Shown here: in pieces, positions 24,492-37,952 of the stretch
How the letters are laid out: every line of letters begins with the position of its first letter
Position numbering within the stretch: position 1 is the stretch's first letter
Assembly: GCF_019097595.1 (NCBI RefSeq)
Contig: NC_080720.1
Span: 30,245,352 to 30,309,351 of the forward strand
Source of the DNA: Hemibagrus wyckioides
Lineage: Eukaryota > Chordata > Actinopteri > Siluriformes > Bagridae
Direction of reading: 5' to 3'
Length of the DNA stretch: 64,000 nucleotides
Made by a program: the position numbers and the translations under genes
The notes under the pieces: model-generated
Databases searched by the model: none
Told to the model about the DNA's origin: nothing
Seen by the model: the letters and a program-made list of their open reading frames with translations, nothing else

Positions 24492-25379
24492 CCCCCATTA
24501 AGTGAAGTCCACACATTGACCAGAGTGTGAAAACCGTCAGAATAGCAGTTCTACCACATTTGGTGCTGCTATAAACCTCACTGTAAAATCTGAGCTGGCA
24601 CTGAACAGGATCGAGAAGTGTTATTGTGTCATAAAAACATACAAGCCAATTATTTTCCCCTTATGCAAATACAAGCCATAGAAAATCATGAAGATCATGT
24701 TAGGTTCTTCAGGTCAGGCACCTTTTTCCTGGCGTGAGAAAAGAACTAGATGTATTTCACCACATGATGGCGCCATTCACCCACTCACCATGCACTGTGA
24801 CAATTCAACAAGTGAGAAATTCTTGGGAATTTGTATTACAACATTAAAAAAGTTATTTCAGGATGTGTGACTAATGTGACTAATTTGTTATTTGCAACAT
24901 CAGCCTGTTAGTCACAGAGCCTGAGTGAATTTCACGGTAGCACGACAGGGCAGTGATGACGAGAGAAAAATATCCAGAGTCATCATTTGTTTCTCAACAG
25001 TGCTTTAATGAAACCATCCTGGTTTGTAGATTACCTAAGTAGCTCTACAGTTTCAAATGACATCATTTTTTTTTTTTTATCTCAGATGAACAGGTAAAAA
25101 CGTATGGTATCCGTAGCTCACAGCTACACCTACTGTTCATGCATAACCACCCTGGTTGCCAGTTATTTTTTTGGTTTAAAAGAATAAAGTTATACTCAAT
25201 TTATAACTGTAATTAGTACTGAAATAGTACCTTTGGGTACTATATATCTACTATGTATATCCATACATCAGTATACACTTGTTACCGTTCTGTACGGAGC
25301 TCGTGTCAATTTTGGCAACGAGACTGGGTTATAAAGCCATCGAAACCAATCTGGCAACCCGGAATTATAATAGCGCCGG

Positions 25380-25480
25380 CGGCGGTCCCCAAGACTCAGT
25401 GAGAGAACAGAAATGGAGCAGCACTAATTAGATGAAGGCACCGGGACTTGGGAAAATGGTGAACACGTGAGAAAAAGCAG
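25380..25480 (+). promoter_or_regulatory. lrrc8e: putative lrrc8e promoter and non-coding first exon
   Basis: A GC-rich patch (GCGCCGGCGGCGG near 25374) sits in AT-rich DNA, followed by about 100 nt that end in a consensus donor, CAG|GTAAGT, at 25480/25481. The next usable acceptor is the one at 26838 before the lrrc8e start codon. This would be a non-coding first exon, inferred from composition and splice consensus. Confidence 0.4.
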
Positions 25481-25821
25481 GTAAGTTGATCATTGAGGAT
25501 TGTTGTGTTTTATTAAATCTCATTTAGCAACGTTAGAGGCGTCGTTTACTTGATATAGTATAGATTTACTTGATGCTCTGAAGAAATATATATACACTTA
25601 AACAACACTATCCCTGGACCATAACTGTGGTTTCTTGGTAGTATATTTTGTGTGTGTTCTGGTAGTGTTCTTGTGACTTATTTTAAATAGGATATCTTTA
25701 TTGTATAGAGTAAATTTTCACATTTCAGCATCACTTGCTTAAAGCGGCAATATGTAAGTTTTTTAATAAAGAAACCAAGCTATTATACCGTACATGTGAA
25801 ATTTCACTGATGGTAAATATT

Positions 25822-26134
25822 AGTGGGCAGCACAGTGGCTTAGTGGTTAGCACTGTTGCCTCATAGCAGGAAGGTCCTGGGTTCAATCCCGGGTTCGAAC
25901 AGGCCTTTCTGTTTGGAGTTTGCGTGTTCTCCCTGTGCCTATGTGGGTGTACTCCTGTCCAAAAACATGTACATTGGGTTGATGAATTCTGAACTGTGTG
26001 TGTGGTTGTCTGTCTATATGTGGCCCTGTGATGGACTGGAGACCTGTCCAGGGTGTACCCCTGCCTTTTGCCCAAAAGCAAAACCCCAGTGTCCCTAATT
26101 AGGAATAAAGCGGGTATAGATAATGGATGGATGG
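25822..26134 (+). mobile_element. tRNA-derived SINE with perfect target-site duplication
   Basis: The head has an A-box-like TGGCTTAGTGGTTAGC and B-box-like GGTTCAATCCC, as in RNA polymerase III tRNA-type promoters. The tail is ATGGATGGATGG. A 13-bp direct repeat, GATGGTAAATATT, flanks it (25809-25821 and 26130-26142). It lies in the putative first intron of lrrc8e, sense to the gene. Confidence 0.85.
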
Positions 26135-26843
26135 TAAATATTGCTACCGAGCTATTATACAGTACATGTGAACCAATGCTGTGCTATAGTTACAGTCTGT
26201 ACAGAGTTTCCGTGCATGTTTTCACCGTGACTTTCTGGGTGTCGCCCAGGTTCCCTCCGGGTTTCACCCAGGTTTCGTCTCACCTCCCGAAAACATGTTT
26301 CTGTGGATTGGATCATTTAAATTGATCCTAAGTGTGAATGAGGGTGTGCACAGTGCCTTGTGATGAACTGTTGTTCCATTCGGGATGAAATCCCACCTCA
26401 CCCACACTATTTACATGTCCAGAGGTTGAATTTCTTACTGAGAATGAATGGATGGATGGATGGATGGATGAATGAATGAATCTTCTACTGAACACTGCCA
26501 GTCTTTGAAAACCAGTAATTCCACTCTAATGGATGGTAATGGTATTTGACCATGTTTTCTTTTTGTAATTAACAGATAGACAGCATTCCTTTGCATTACA
26601 CAAGCCTCTTTTCCACCCAAAATGCTCTTGTTCTGGAAAAAATTCACATATTCTTACTGAATTGCTTCCTGAACTTAAATAAAGACTGTTCATTGTAATG
26701 TCATATTTAAAAAAACAACTTGCGTAAAATATACTGAGATTTACAGAGATTCCTAACAGGAAAGTGTTATCTTATCTGTACCTCATATTGAGGTATACTA
26801 AGCTTAAATCATTTAAATCATGTCTTTCCGTCTGACAGGCAGA

Positions 26844-29800
26844 ATGATTCCGGTGAACGAGTTCCGAAACATTGCCACGGAACAAAATCCGCGGTTCCGA
26901 GTTCTAAAGCCATGGTGGGACGTCTTCTCGGAGTACCTGTGCATCGCCATGCTAATGATCGGTGTCTTTGGATGCACCATGCAGGTACAAAACCATCACC
27001 TTTCACATGCATTTATACTTCCTCCCCATTGCTCGTGCATTTCAGTTCGGATAAGAGAGCGAGTCATGTGACCATGTGTTTTGTTTAATCATTCAGATAG
27101 TATTCATAGATTAGATTCACTTTTCCATTGCATAATAACAGGTTTGTTCCCTTCTGGTTATCAGCAATCATAAAGTGTAAGACAAGGGGAATTGAAAGTC
27201 ATTTCAGAACTGTTAATAACCTGTTAATAAAAATGTCAAAGAAAAATCACTGCAATATTAGTGAGGTTCACAGTTGACCATTTAAGCTATTTAAATTGAG
27301 GATATTACAGCATATACTCTATTCCCCTGAAATTGCATATATCTTAAACACACTATTGCCAAACGTTTTGGGACGTCTGCCTTTTCATGCACATGAATAT
27401 AATATAGAGTTGTCCCGCCCTTTGCAGCTATAACAGCTTCAACTCTTCTGGGAAGGCTTTCCACAAGATCTAAGAGTGTGTTTTGACCATTCCTCTAGAA
27501 GCGCATTTGTAAGGTCAGGCAGTGATGTTGGACGAGAAGGCCTGGCTTGCAGTCTCCGCTCTAATTCGTCCCAAAGGTGTTCTATCAGGTCGAGGTCAGG
27601 ACTCTGTGAAGTTCCTCCACACCAAACTCACTCATCCATGTCTTTATGGACCTTGCTTTGTGCACTGGTGCTGGAACAGGAAGGGGTCATCCCCAAACTG
27701 TCTTGGTATGCTGAAGCGTTAAGAGTTCCTTTCACTGGAACTATGGGGCTCAACCCCTGAAAAACACAACACCTGAATTCAATGAGGGGTGTCCCAAAAC
27801 TTTTGGGAATATAGTGTAGTTATTAAATCATGGCTGCAGTCTAGCTAAATTTCTTTCTTTTGTCTTTCTTTTAGACAAGTGGCTCAATAACAGAATTTCT
27901 GTCAAAATGTAGATTGTTTTTAGTTTGATTAGTTAAATTGTTCTTGCTTATATTGCTTTCTTTCAATTCTGAATTTTTGTCATGTACTTCTTGGTTCTTT
28001 GGTGGGGACTGGAATAGTTTGAGCTCATTTTAGCATAACCGTCCTTTTAAAATTAACCAGCCATTAGTTTCTAACAGCACTTGAAGTTTTTTACTTCTAA
28101 TATTTCAAAACAGCAGTTTGTGTGATTATGTGCCAGTCAGTCAGAAAGGCGCCTTTAAGGGTTGTACTGTTGACTTTAAGGTTCAACATGTTGGCAGATG
28201 TGAGTCATTCTACTATGACCTTCTTTCAGTAAGACCCGTTACATAGGCATGCACTGATTTCCTTAAAAAACAGTGGGATCTGTGGTTTATATTACTCTTA
28301 TAATTGCACATTCATTGCATTCTCGTGTACTCGTATTACGTCACTTTGACTATTTTTCTGCTTTCATGTGAAATGGTTAAAGCTATGTGTTTACTATGGG
28401 AGCTGGACTGGAGTTTTTGTAATGATGTAACCAGGTTAACCACTTCTGAACAAATTATTTACAGAGGTGGCCTGGCAAGAGACAAAGGAGAATAAAGTAA
28501 CGAAAGCCAAAAAGTGAGAGAGAGTGTGGGACAAAAACTGAAATATAAACAACTTTAAGCCACATCAGTGTTGTAATTTGTGGGAAAATTTTCTGCTCCC
28601 AGTATTTTAATGTTATTCATAAGCTCTTATTGGTGAGACTGACCTTCTAATGCATGTAAGGCATCACCGTCTTGCCTGTTTTTTTTGCACTGTCCTGACC
28701 TAGATTCAAATAGAATTGGATTAGACGCTCTCTAGGGCTTAATATTTCATTCATACAATCTTATATTAGCTATTATAAGCCTGCTCCATCCAAGTGATGG
28801 AGTATGGCAGATTTATTTTATTTCCGAACATTCCTGCGTTTGCAGAAACGGAGAGTTGCAAGTCATTTGTTCCAGGTTTCAAATGCTGCTTGCTGGCTGA
28901 ATTGCGTCTTGTAGGGATGTGCGATAGGAGAAGACAGTAGCAGCTTACCATACGTAAAGATGTTTTCACAATACTTTGTAGCGTATCATGATACTGAGTG
29001 CCAGCCATTGCACCATTTTACAGTTTAGAAATGAAAACTATATATTTTTAGGAATTGATTTGTTAGGTTCTGCGTTCAAAATTGAATCAAATAAAAATAG
29101 GTTTTAACATCGTCAGCTAGCAGACTAGTACTGTGAGTAACAATAGTGTTAATCAGTAGTGTGGCTGTATTAACAATATACGTCCATTACAATTCCAGAA
29201 AAGGTATAAAATGAAGTAATTCACTTTTAGATGTATGTAAGAAATAAAAAAAGAAATGCATATTGAAGATAATTTTCTTATAACTTTCTTATAATTTAAA
29301 TTTTTTTAACGGTTTATCATTACATGCATGTTTTGCCCATGAGGAAGGTTAGTTCCTATTATCACTTACTTTTTAACAGCTATAAATAACCGTAACCCTT
29401 ACCAGCCTTTAGGTTTTCTGTCTTCAAGTTAATAAGACAAAAGGACAGAGCTAGTCATGTTACTGAGAAACTAGAAACTGTTACTGAGTTACTGCTTCAC
29501 AGAATTAACCATTATATGTTTTTCTTAGTTAAATATCTTTGAATTACAGCCAGATCTATACTGTCAGAGGTGTGAGACAACTTCAGATTTAAGAATGCAA
29601 TAACGTTGTGGTAGAATTAAATGGAATGATATATGATAAATGTGTTGATATGACTTGTTTCAGGTATCAGGTCACTGACAACTCTCTCTCTCTTTTGATA
29701 GCTGACACAGGAAAAGATCTCCTGTCTCCCTGATCGCATTACTGGAGACTCCGATGAAAGCATGGACTGCAGCTACCTCCAAAACCCCAGAGAGAACGAG

Positions 29801-31990
29801 AGCCTATGGGAGCATGCCATCACCAAGAACATCGCCCCAAACATTGTAGAGGTGTTCGGCCGGAAAAACAACCTGGACATTCACCAGTACATCTTTATAA
29901 ACAGTTTCTGCTATGAAAGGGCAGTGCATTGGTACGGCAAGTACTTCCCCTACCTGGTGGTCATCCACACTATGGTCTTTATGGTCGCAAGCAGTTTCTG
30001 GTTCAAATTCCCTGGGACATCGTCCAAGATCGAGCTGTTTGTGTCAATCCTGGGGAAGTGCTTTGACTCCCCCTGGACCACTCGAGCAATCAGTGAGGTA
30101 TCTGAGGAAAGAGAAGACATGGTCACGTGGAAGAAAAATTACACAGCAAAAGCATCTGCAGTGGACAGTCCTGATGAGGAGGACAAATCTGCTGCCTTTA
30201 TTCGCTCTACATCTATTGTGTCTGACCGGGAGACAAATGTGTTGGAGCCTGAGCATGCTGCCTCTGTCTTGGACAAAAAGGAAGGCGAGCAAGCCAAGGC
30301 TCTGTTTGAGAAAGTAAGAAAATTTCAGACTCATGTAGAAGAGGCAGATCTCCTCTACCACATGTATGTTCTCCAGACATCACTCAAGGTTCTAAAATTT
30401 GCCATCATAACTATTTATAGTGTTTTCCTTGTGCCAAATATTCAGATTGTTGTGACTTGCAGAGTGCCCCCTGACCTGACTGGTTTTAGTTTGTTCTGCT
30501 GTAATAACAACAAGGCACATCTCTTCTCAAAATTAGCCTACTGTTACATTGGATTTGTTGGTGTGTATGGGCTACTATGCATCTATTCTCTCTATTGGCT
30601 CTTCCATCGGCCACTGAAAGCATACTCCTTTGAGCATGTGCGTCTGGAAACAGGGATCAACGACATACCTGATGTAAAAAATGACTTTGCATTCCTCTTG
30701 CACCTGAGCGATCAGTACGACCCTCTCTACTCTAAACGTTTTGCTGTATTTCTCTCTGAAGTGAGTGAGAGCAGGTTGAGTCAGGTGAACCTCAATCACG
30801 AGTGGCCCATCAAGAAACTCCGCACACGTCTCGTAAGGAATGCCAGCGACCGCTTAGAACTGCACTTGTTCATGTTGCCAGGTCTACCCAGCACTGTGTT
30901 TGATATACCTGAAGTGGAATCTCTGAAGCTGGAACAAGTCAATAATGTGATCATTCCTGGCACAGTGACTCAATTTTCAGCTTTACAGGAGATCTCCCTC
31001 ATTCACTGTCCTGCCAGACTTCAACTAGAAGCCCTCGCCTACCTACGAGAGAACCTGAAAGTCCTCCGCATCACCTTTGACAACCTAGACCAGGTCCCCT
31101 TGTGGATGTATACTCTGACAAATTTGGAAGAGCTCCACCTGAGTGGACCACTCACCAATGACCTCCATCGTGGTGCTACCTTAGACACCTTGCGGGAGCT
31201 CAAGAACCTTCGTGTTCTGACCTTGCGTGGTAAACTTGCTAAGATTCCTTCCAGTGTGGTGGATGTAGGTGGCCAGTTGCTAAGGTTATGCGTGCACAAT
31301 GAGGGCAGCAGGCTGCACTCCTTCAGCAGTCTGAAGAAGTTAGCAAACTTGGCCACTCTAGAGCTGATTGGCTGCGAACTGGAGCGCCTCCCCAGTGCTA
31401 TCTTCAGCCTCACCAATCTGCAACAGCTGGATTTGAAGGAGAACAGGCTTACCACTGTGGAGGAAATCCTCAGCCTGCAGCACTGCCGCCGACTGAGTAC
31501 ACTCAAGTTATGGCACAACTCCATCCGCTACATCCCTGAACACATCAACAAACTGCGCTCGCTCGAGACACTTGACCTGAGCTGGAACAAGATCCATAAG
31601 CTGTCGCTTCACCTTTGCTACTGCACCAAGCTTCGACACCTGGATCTCTCCCACAATCAACTCACCTCGCTGCCTCCTGAGATTGGCATCCTGCAGAGTC
31701 TGTGGCATCTTTCTGTAGCTTACAACTCACTGGAAGTGCTCCCGGAGGAGCTGTTCTCCTGTAAGAGGCTGAGGACCCTTGAACTGGGGAATAACAGAAT
31801 TGCCTTTTTGTCTCAGAGGATTGGGAACTTGGCTCACTTGGTGTGTCTGGAACTAAAGGGCAACAGGTTGGAGACTTTGCCTGTCGAGTTAGGTGACTGC
31901 AACCTGTTGAAGTTGAGTGGGCTCATCATAGAGGACAGTCTGATTGATATGTTACCTTCGTATGTAAAGGACAAAATGAAGGAGAGGTGA
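26844..31990 (+). CDS. lrrc8e: Volume-regulated anion channel subunit LRRC8E, two coding exons
   Basis: Exon 26844-26984 encodes the first 47 residues (MIPVNEF start, first membrane helix with the [10 protein letters not shown] stretch). Exon 29702-31990 encodes the other 762, giving 809 residues (human LRRC8E about 796). LRRC8 proteins form hexameric plasma-membrane anion and osmolyte channels with an obligatory LRRC8A subunit and open on cell swelling. Order: TM1 about 22-46, extracellular loop, TM2 about 128-149, cytosolic loop with [15 protein letters not shown] (a family hallmark), TM3 about 275-297, TM4 about 323-349, then leucine-rich repeats from about 400 to the C terminus. E-type features include the KNNLD loop segment, FCCN before TM4, and a C terminus ending KDKMKER, close to human KDKMEEE. 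The start is fixed by the family-invariant MIPV just after an acceptor (ends 26838). No frameshift is seen. Confidence 0.97.
26985..29701 (+). other. lrrc8e: lrrc8e intron between coding exons
   Basis: Phase 0 intron with donor CAG|GTACAA and acceptor TGATAG. It contains the deleted Tc1 element at 27351-27817; the rest is AT-rich without a gene. Confidence 0.85.
27351..27817 (-). mobile_element. internally deleted Tc1-like element in lrrc8e intron
   Basis: The ends CACTATTGCCAAACGTTTTG and CCAAAACTTTTGGGAATATA to GTGTA are inverted copies. The inside is about 465 bp of transposase relic on the minus strand (EEWSK region, QHD region missing). It lies between the two coding exons of lrrc8e, antisense to the gene. 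Confidence 0.85.
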
Positions 31991-32290
31991 TTTAAAGACA
32001 CAAGCACATTTGAGATGAATTAGAAAAAGCGGAACATCTTCAGTAACAAAGAAATATACAAAGTTGGTTGAAATGTCATATATCATGGGTCTGACTAATT
32101 TATTTGTATTTATTTACCTGTTTGTGTGGGACATAAACCAAAATGTTTCAAATAAATCTTAGTCAGTCTTGACACAAAGACAATGCATTTCAGATTTAAG
32201 CAGTGAAATGGTGGATATTATTTATTTTCATTGCTGTGTTCAAGTGCCTTCGAAGTGAAAACATTTGTACTTGTTTTTGAAATAAAAAAA
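31991..32290 (+). other. lrrc8e: lrrc8e 3' UTR
   Basis: A short AT-rich stretch follows the TGA stop. AATAAA-type signals occur near 32151 and at 32281-32286. No other feature is present. Confidence 0.55.
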
Positions 32291-32519
32291 TGTTTTTATA
32301 CACTTTATATATGGTCATTATATTAGTATATTTATATGAAATCATTATTTCAAGAAACATAATGACCGTTTTAAAACCTAGTGAACGGTTTCATTTTTCT
32401 CCAAAATAGAATTCTGCTTATTTAATGCATGTCTCTGGGCATCCTTCCTAAAGGAAATTTTAAGCTTAGTACATCATGTTGCATGTGTAAATGAATCTTC
32501 GAACAATGAATCTTCACCA

Positions 32520-32760
32520 AAATGGAGCATTAGTGAGGTTGGGCACTGGAGTCAAGTGAGAAGGCCTGGCTTCAAGTTCCAGGTCATCCCAAAAGTATTC
32601 ATTGGGTTTGCAATCAAGGATTGGGACACTCGTGTTCTTTCACATTAAATTTGGCAAACCGTGTTGCTTTGCGCACAGGGGCATTGTCATGATAAAACGA
32701 GATTGGTCCTTTTAGTTTTAGTGAAGGGAAATATTAATGCTACAGGATACAAAAACATGC
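32520..32760 (-). mobile_element. old Tc1-like relic downstream of lrrc8e
   Basis: A minus-strand match to the conserved C-terminal region is visible in degraded form (GGxTTGxGxxCAxxG and TGAGAAGGCCTGGCTT segments seen in the other copies). There are no clear ends. Identification is by resemblance to neighbouring copies. Confidence 0.5.
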
Positions 32761-33060
32761 TTTGGGGCAAAAGTTAGAAGAACTGGGGGCAAGAAGCCTT
32801 TATTATCCCCACACATACATTACAGCACAATGGAATTCTTTTCTTTGTGTATCCCAGCTGAGGAAGTTGGGGCCATAGCACAGGGGCAGCTATGATACAG
32901 CACCCCTGGAGCAGGGAGGCTTGCTCAACTGAATAACAGTGGAGATTGCTGGTGCTTTGGGAAAGCCAGGTTTCCACATACCTTCGGCCATATACCTGTA
33001 TAGTTCCACTTGCCCTAAATTGCATATTCGGCAACACAAACATGCAAAATTGGACAAGCT

Positions 33061-33300
33061 GGCGGTGGTGGCTCAAGTGGTTAAGGCTTTGTGTTGTTGA
33101 CTGGAAGATTGGGGGTTCAAACCCCAGCACCGTCAAGTTGGCACTGTTGGACCCTTGAGCAAGGCCCTTAACCCTCTCCCCTCCAGGGGCACTGTATCAT
33201 GGCTGACCCTGTGCTCTGACCCCAACCTCCAAGGATGGGATATGCGAAGAAAGAATTTTACTGTGCTGTAATGTATATGTGACAAATTATTTCTATTTCT
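33061..33300 (+). mobile_element. second tRNA-derived SINE family, full copy
   Basis: The head contains GGCTCAAGTGGTTAAGGC (A box) and GGGTTCAAACCCC (B box). The body runs through CCCTTGAGCAAGGCCCTTAA to a terminal TGTAATGTATATGTGAC region. It is intergenic between lrrc8e and cdkn2d. Partial relatives are at 2519-2582 and possibly 9634-9775. Confidence 0.75.
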
Positions 33301-35519
33301 TCTATTTTGCAGAATCTTCTCCTAAACCATTTAGGTACATGCTATAGAATCAGACAACCAGCCAAGTACTGGAATGCAGTTCAGCTAGCCCTTGAAAAAA
33401 GAATGAACAACAAGATGTAACCTGCAGCAGGTATTACCTGCAGCCGGAAGTGCCTACACAGATGATTTCATTTGGCATGTAGTGTGCAATTCGTTCTAAA
33501 GTTCATTTCGAAATAATAGTGGAAGTAACTAGTGAAAATATTTGGATCAACACCCCAGGGATATTGAAATAAATGGCATTGGATCACATACTGCTGTCTA
33601 ATGAGTCTAAAGATGCCACTTGCTAAAGTTTTTGGTTTCACGTAGCCTAAGTGGACATTTCCACCTTAAAGGGAGTCTGCTCCAATCACATCACCAGTTT
33701 TAGCCAATCAGGTTAAGTCTCTGCCCATGTCCTGTGGATATCATGGTCTGAAAGTCAGATATATGAAAAGCAAATTTTCTTTATGATTAGTGTTAGTCAT
33801 AGCTGGGTGTGATACTATGGCATGTTCTTGCTTTGTTAAACAAAACAAGCAACTAGTCATGATTATAAGACACTCGCTTGCTTAAAACTCAAACTTAAAA
33901 TTCAAGCTGATGATTTGTACAAAGTCAGAAATACAAGACAAGGCCATTATTTAAATTGAAAACCTATGCATGAGTGTTATGTAATGTGTTCTGAATTTCC
34001 CCTTGAATGCATGCAGTGACATAATCCTCTGTCCTCTCACTTTATTTTTGTCGTCCTTGAAAAAGACTCACATGCTGGAACAAGTTTCTATGATATAACC
34101 AAAATAATCAGACCCAGTGTTCTGAATGGCGCCCTCTAGTGGTGTGCCAAGACGGTCGCCTTAAACACGACTATATTTTGTTTCTGGTGCTAAAAAAAAA
34201 TAGCCACATTCGCCAAGCTGTTAAGTAGGTTGAATAAGCATTAATTAATTAATTAATCTGAATAATAAACACTAAATGTACACTCACAGAAATAAGGTTC
34301 TTTACGGGACTTTTACGGGTTCTTAGCTTCTTAAAAGCTTTACTCTAGGAAACATTGTGCTGTTATATACGGAAACAGAACGAAAGGTTCTCTAGAGGGT
34401 TCTTTAGCGATCCTTGGTCAGATGTCATAGTGGGACATTGTTATTGTCATAATGGATAACTGTTATTAGCTGTTAGCTCTTAAAACACACAAAAAAATGA
34501 GCTGCTTTTCCTACTCACCATTTTCCATCATGTCAATGAGAAATCCAGCGTAATGCAGACAGCAATGCAGCTACGTGACATATTTGTGCTGACTTCTAAA
34601 GCTGACTCTCTGAGGACTAAAGCACTGCTGCATCAGTTTGATGAATTCCCATTGGTGCCACTGAGCAAGACGTCTAACTCCATGAACCAAAGTGTAAACA
34701 GAACAAGATGTTTTGGAGACATTTAGTCAACTGAGGATTTTATCCATCAACTGAATATGCAACTTGTTCAGGGTGGAAATTTTCCTTTAGTAATCTGGAC
34801 ACATTTTATTTGTCCAGTTAAGGCAAAAGGAGCTTCAACCAGAAAGAGATCTGAATGAATGCCACTGGAGATCGTGTTACAAAATGCAACAGGCAGCCTA
34901 GTCTAGTCTTTTGGCTTTAAAGCAGAAGAGCCAACAATAACATCCATTGTGCTGGTGTCCTTTAAACAGCAACGTTGCAGACAAATAAGATTCCTGTTCC
35001 CAGTGCTTTATTCTGTGGTCTACCTGAGTGATGGCACGCTATCAGGCCTGTACTGTAAAGCACATTCCTCTATGGAGTAATTATAAACGTCCTTGCTGAC
35101 TCACCTTGGTCTCAAACACACACACACACATAAGGTGAGCATTTGTTAAGGTACAAAAGTGGGAAAGTATTTATCTGGTTTATCAGCACTGTCCATCATG
35201 CATCATTCTGCTGACATTTGTCAACAGTGTGTAGTTTTGTTCACAGAAAAACGTTTATGGAATTCCTGCTTTAGTGTGACGTCGGGTCACCAGTTGAGTG
35301 TTGGGAGGGCATTTTTGGCCAATTATTCATTTTAAGTTTTAAAAACTCCAAATCAACTCTATAGTCTCAAGTCCTGATTTAATTAGAGAATTTTTTTAAA
35401 GGTTTTTCAGCACAAAAGTTTCAGGTTTGCGTTGTGAATAGAGCCCTCTTGTGGTAAAAGGATTTGGAATTTTACACACACCACATACAACAGACCGTCT
35501 ATACTTTTAGGTTTAAAAA
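33301..35519. other. intergenic between convergent lrrc8e and cdkn2d
   Basis: No gene. A patch at about 34280-34420 with repeated GGTTCTTTA/GGTTCTTAG motifs may be a fragment of a dispersed repeat. Confidence 0.5.
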
Positions 35520-35737
35520 TTTATTTGTGTTTCAAAGAATTCATGTAATAACAAATACCATAACATCAGTACATTTTTGCAGGGTCAGGGAAGAGGGATA
35601 TGAATAAGTACCTTTATAAATAACATCAGAAATCCCACATTAAAACATAAAACTATTTACAATCTGTCAATAAATAAATCGATCTTTTCATAAAATGCTA
35701 TGTACACATCAAAATGCTAAAGTGTTATACACACAGG

Positions 35738-35773
<36 letters not shown>

Positions 35774-36176
35774 TACAAACTAAGCAAATGATCATGCAAA
35801 TTCATCAGTGCATGTTGCATAGTCTCACTAGGTGAGAAAAGGCAACAGTAATTTCATGAGATTTCTTTTTCTTTAAAAAATTGGTTAACAGTTCAAGTTT
35901 TCTACACAAACCCGTGCAGTAAATGTAACTTCGCTTCTAAAAGGATGAAAAAAGAGCTGTTCTACAATTGTGCATGGCAAAGAGTTTTTTGCTCTGTGCA
36001 AAACTGCTGCTACATTCTTCATCTAGTATTAACTGTCTAACTAAAACGACGAAATAAACTATAATAAACATAGAACTGTAGTAATGTATGCTAGTCCTGA
36101 ACATGAGAAATAAAAGTTCTTTGTGGGCTTCTAGCCCTTTAGAGTGGCTTATAATTCACAATTATACCTAAATTTT
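35520..36176 (-). other. cdkn2d: cdkn2d 3' UTR
   Basis: Read on the minus strand, non-coding sequence follows the TAG stop and contains a CA microsatellite at 35741-35770. AATAAA on the minus strand at 35525-35520 is a plausible poly(A) signal. The end is inferred. Confidence 0.45.
35741..35770. repeat. (CA)n microsatellite
   Basis: About 15 CA units in the cdkn2d 3' UTR region. Confidence 0.95.
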
Positions 36177-37898
36177 CTATGATTGGAACGCCAGGGAGGA
36201 TTCCAGCTGCCGTTTCAGCAGCTCCACCATGTCTGGTGTGCACGAGGCTTCTGCGATGTCTAACGCCGTATCCCCTCGCGTGTCCTGGTGGCCGAGGTTC
36301 GAACGTGGTGCCAGGAATTCCACCACGTCTCTGTAGCCCTCTCGGATGGCGATGTGAATGGGCAGAGCACCAGATTTATCGGGAATGTTGACCGAGGCGC
36401 CATGATCGACCAGAACACACAATGTTTCCAAAAAGCCTGTCCGGGCAGCGTCGTGGGCCGGGGTGATACCGAAACGGTCCTGGATGTTTGGGTTGGCACC
36501 GTTCTCCAACAGCAAGCAAGCAACGTTGGTGTTACCCATCATCATGACCTGCAAAGAACACGGCACAGTGTCTTTAAATACCCCCGTACTAAAAAAATTA
36601 TCATTTTAAAGACCTCATTCCTCTTGAATAGTTGACTTGAATTCTGGATTCTTACCACCCCACACTATTACTTTCCTATAACAGCATACCCCATCATATT
36701 TTATCCCATATGCATCAGTATTTGGGTGAAATTAATATGGTATATTTGACACGATAGTGCACCATAATGGTATATTTTTGGCATACACTATATTGCCGAA
36801 AGTTTTAGAATTTAGAATTTTTGACCATTCCTCTAGAAGCTCATTTGTGAGGTCAGGCAATGATATTGTCAAGAAGGTCTGGCTTGCAGTCTCCACTCTA
36901 ATTTATCTAAAAGATGTTTTATCGGGTTGAGTTCGGGTGTGCAGTCATGTTGGAACAGGAAGGGGTCATCCCCAAACTGTTCCCACAAAGTTAGGAGCAT
37001 GAAATTGTCCATAATGTCTTGGTATGAAGCTGAAGCATTAAGAGTTCCTTTCACTGGAACTAAGGGGCCGAGTCCAACCCCTGAAAAAACACCACCTGAA
37101 TTCAATGATTTGGAGGGGTGTCCCAAAACCTTTGGCAATATAGAGTATTTGCCAAGTATTATATATTTCACTGAGAATATGATAATGCAATTCAAGACTT
37201 GTACTGGGACTCAGCGTCAAACTAGGTGGATATTCTATAATATTCAAAAATATTATAGCTACTTACAAGCTAATTACTACTTACTAAAACCCCTAGAGTC
37301 AAGTTTACATTTCACCCGAAGTAACAGCAGCTGATGCAACCTTACCATGATTCACGGTGAAGCTGTGCTCTTTGACCTTTATTTGGAACAACTGTATGTT
37401 TAGAGATCAAATATATATCCATACCTGTGAATGTATACTGTTTGTATATTATGTAAATGCACTAATAAGGCCAGGCAGGACTGTTGTGTGCTAAATATTT
37501 ACAGTCAACTCATAAGCCATTCAGTTACCATGTGGGTTTGTCCTCATTCCTGAAGAGCTACCAGCCTGTATAGTAAAATACCAACAACACTGACTCTTTA
37601 AACTCAGATGCCACTTGATGGCCCTGATAAACTGGATCAGGTGTGCGCGACCAAAGCTGGAACTACCCGGTAAGGGTTGGGCAGCCGTTCTTCATTACAA
37701 CCATTTTACACAATGTCATCACAATCAGCTTTCACATAGCCATTTGTACGTTTAGGAAAGACTGGAAAGACTTGTTTTATACAATTCTACAGACAAATAT
37801 TCATTAACAATATGTAATGGTATACTATATTATATACACACAGCACTGTAGATCATCACTTTTATAACTTAAGCAGCTTTATTTCTGATATTTATAGA

Positions 37899-37952
<54 letters not shown>

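Larger units (their letters stand above)
21600..25373. other. keap1-lrrc8e intergenic region
   Basis: Occupied by Tc1 relics (22168-23339 and the inverted pair at 23950-24491). The remaining stretches at 21600-22160, 23345-23940 and 24500-25370 show no gene. Confidence 0.6.

Noticed and set aside
25844..25890. tRNA gene candidate (A and B box with a short spacer)
   Set aside because: The sequence is the head of a SINE with a non-tRNA body, a tail and a target duplication; the cloverleaf cannot be completed.
31039..31524. 161-residue minus-strand frame in lrrc8e
   Set aside because: Antisense shadow of the leucine-rich-repeat coding exon.
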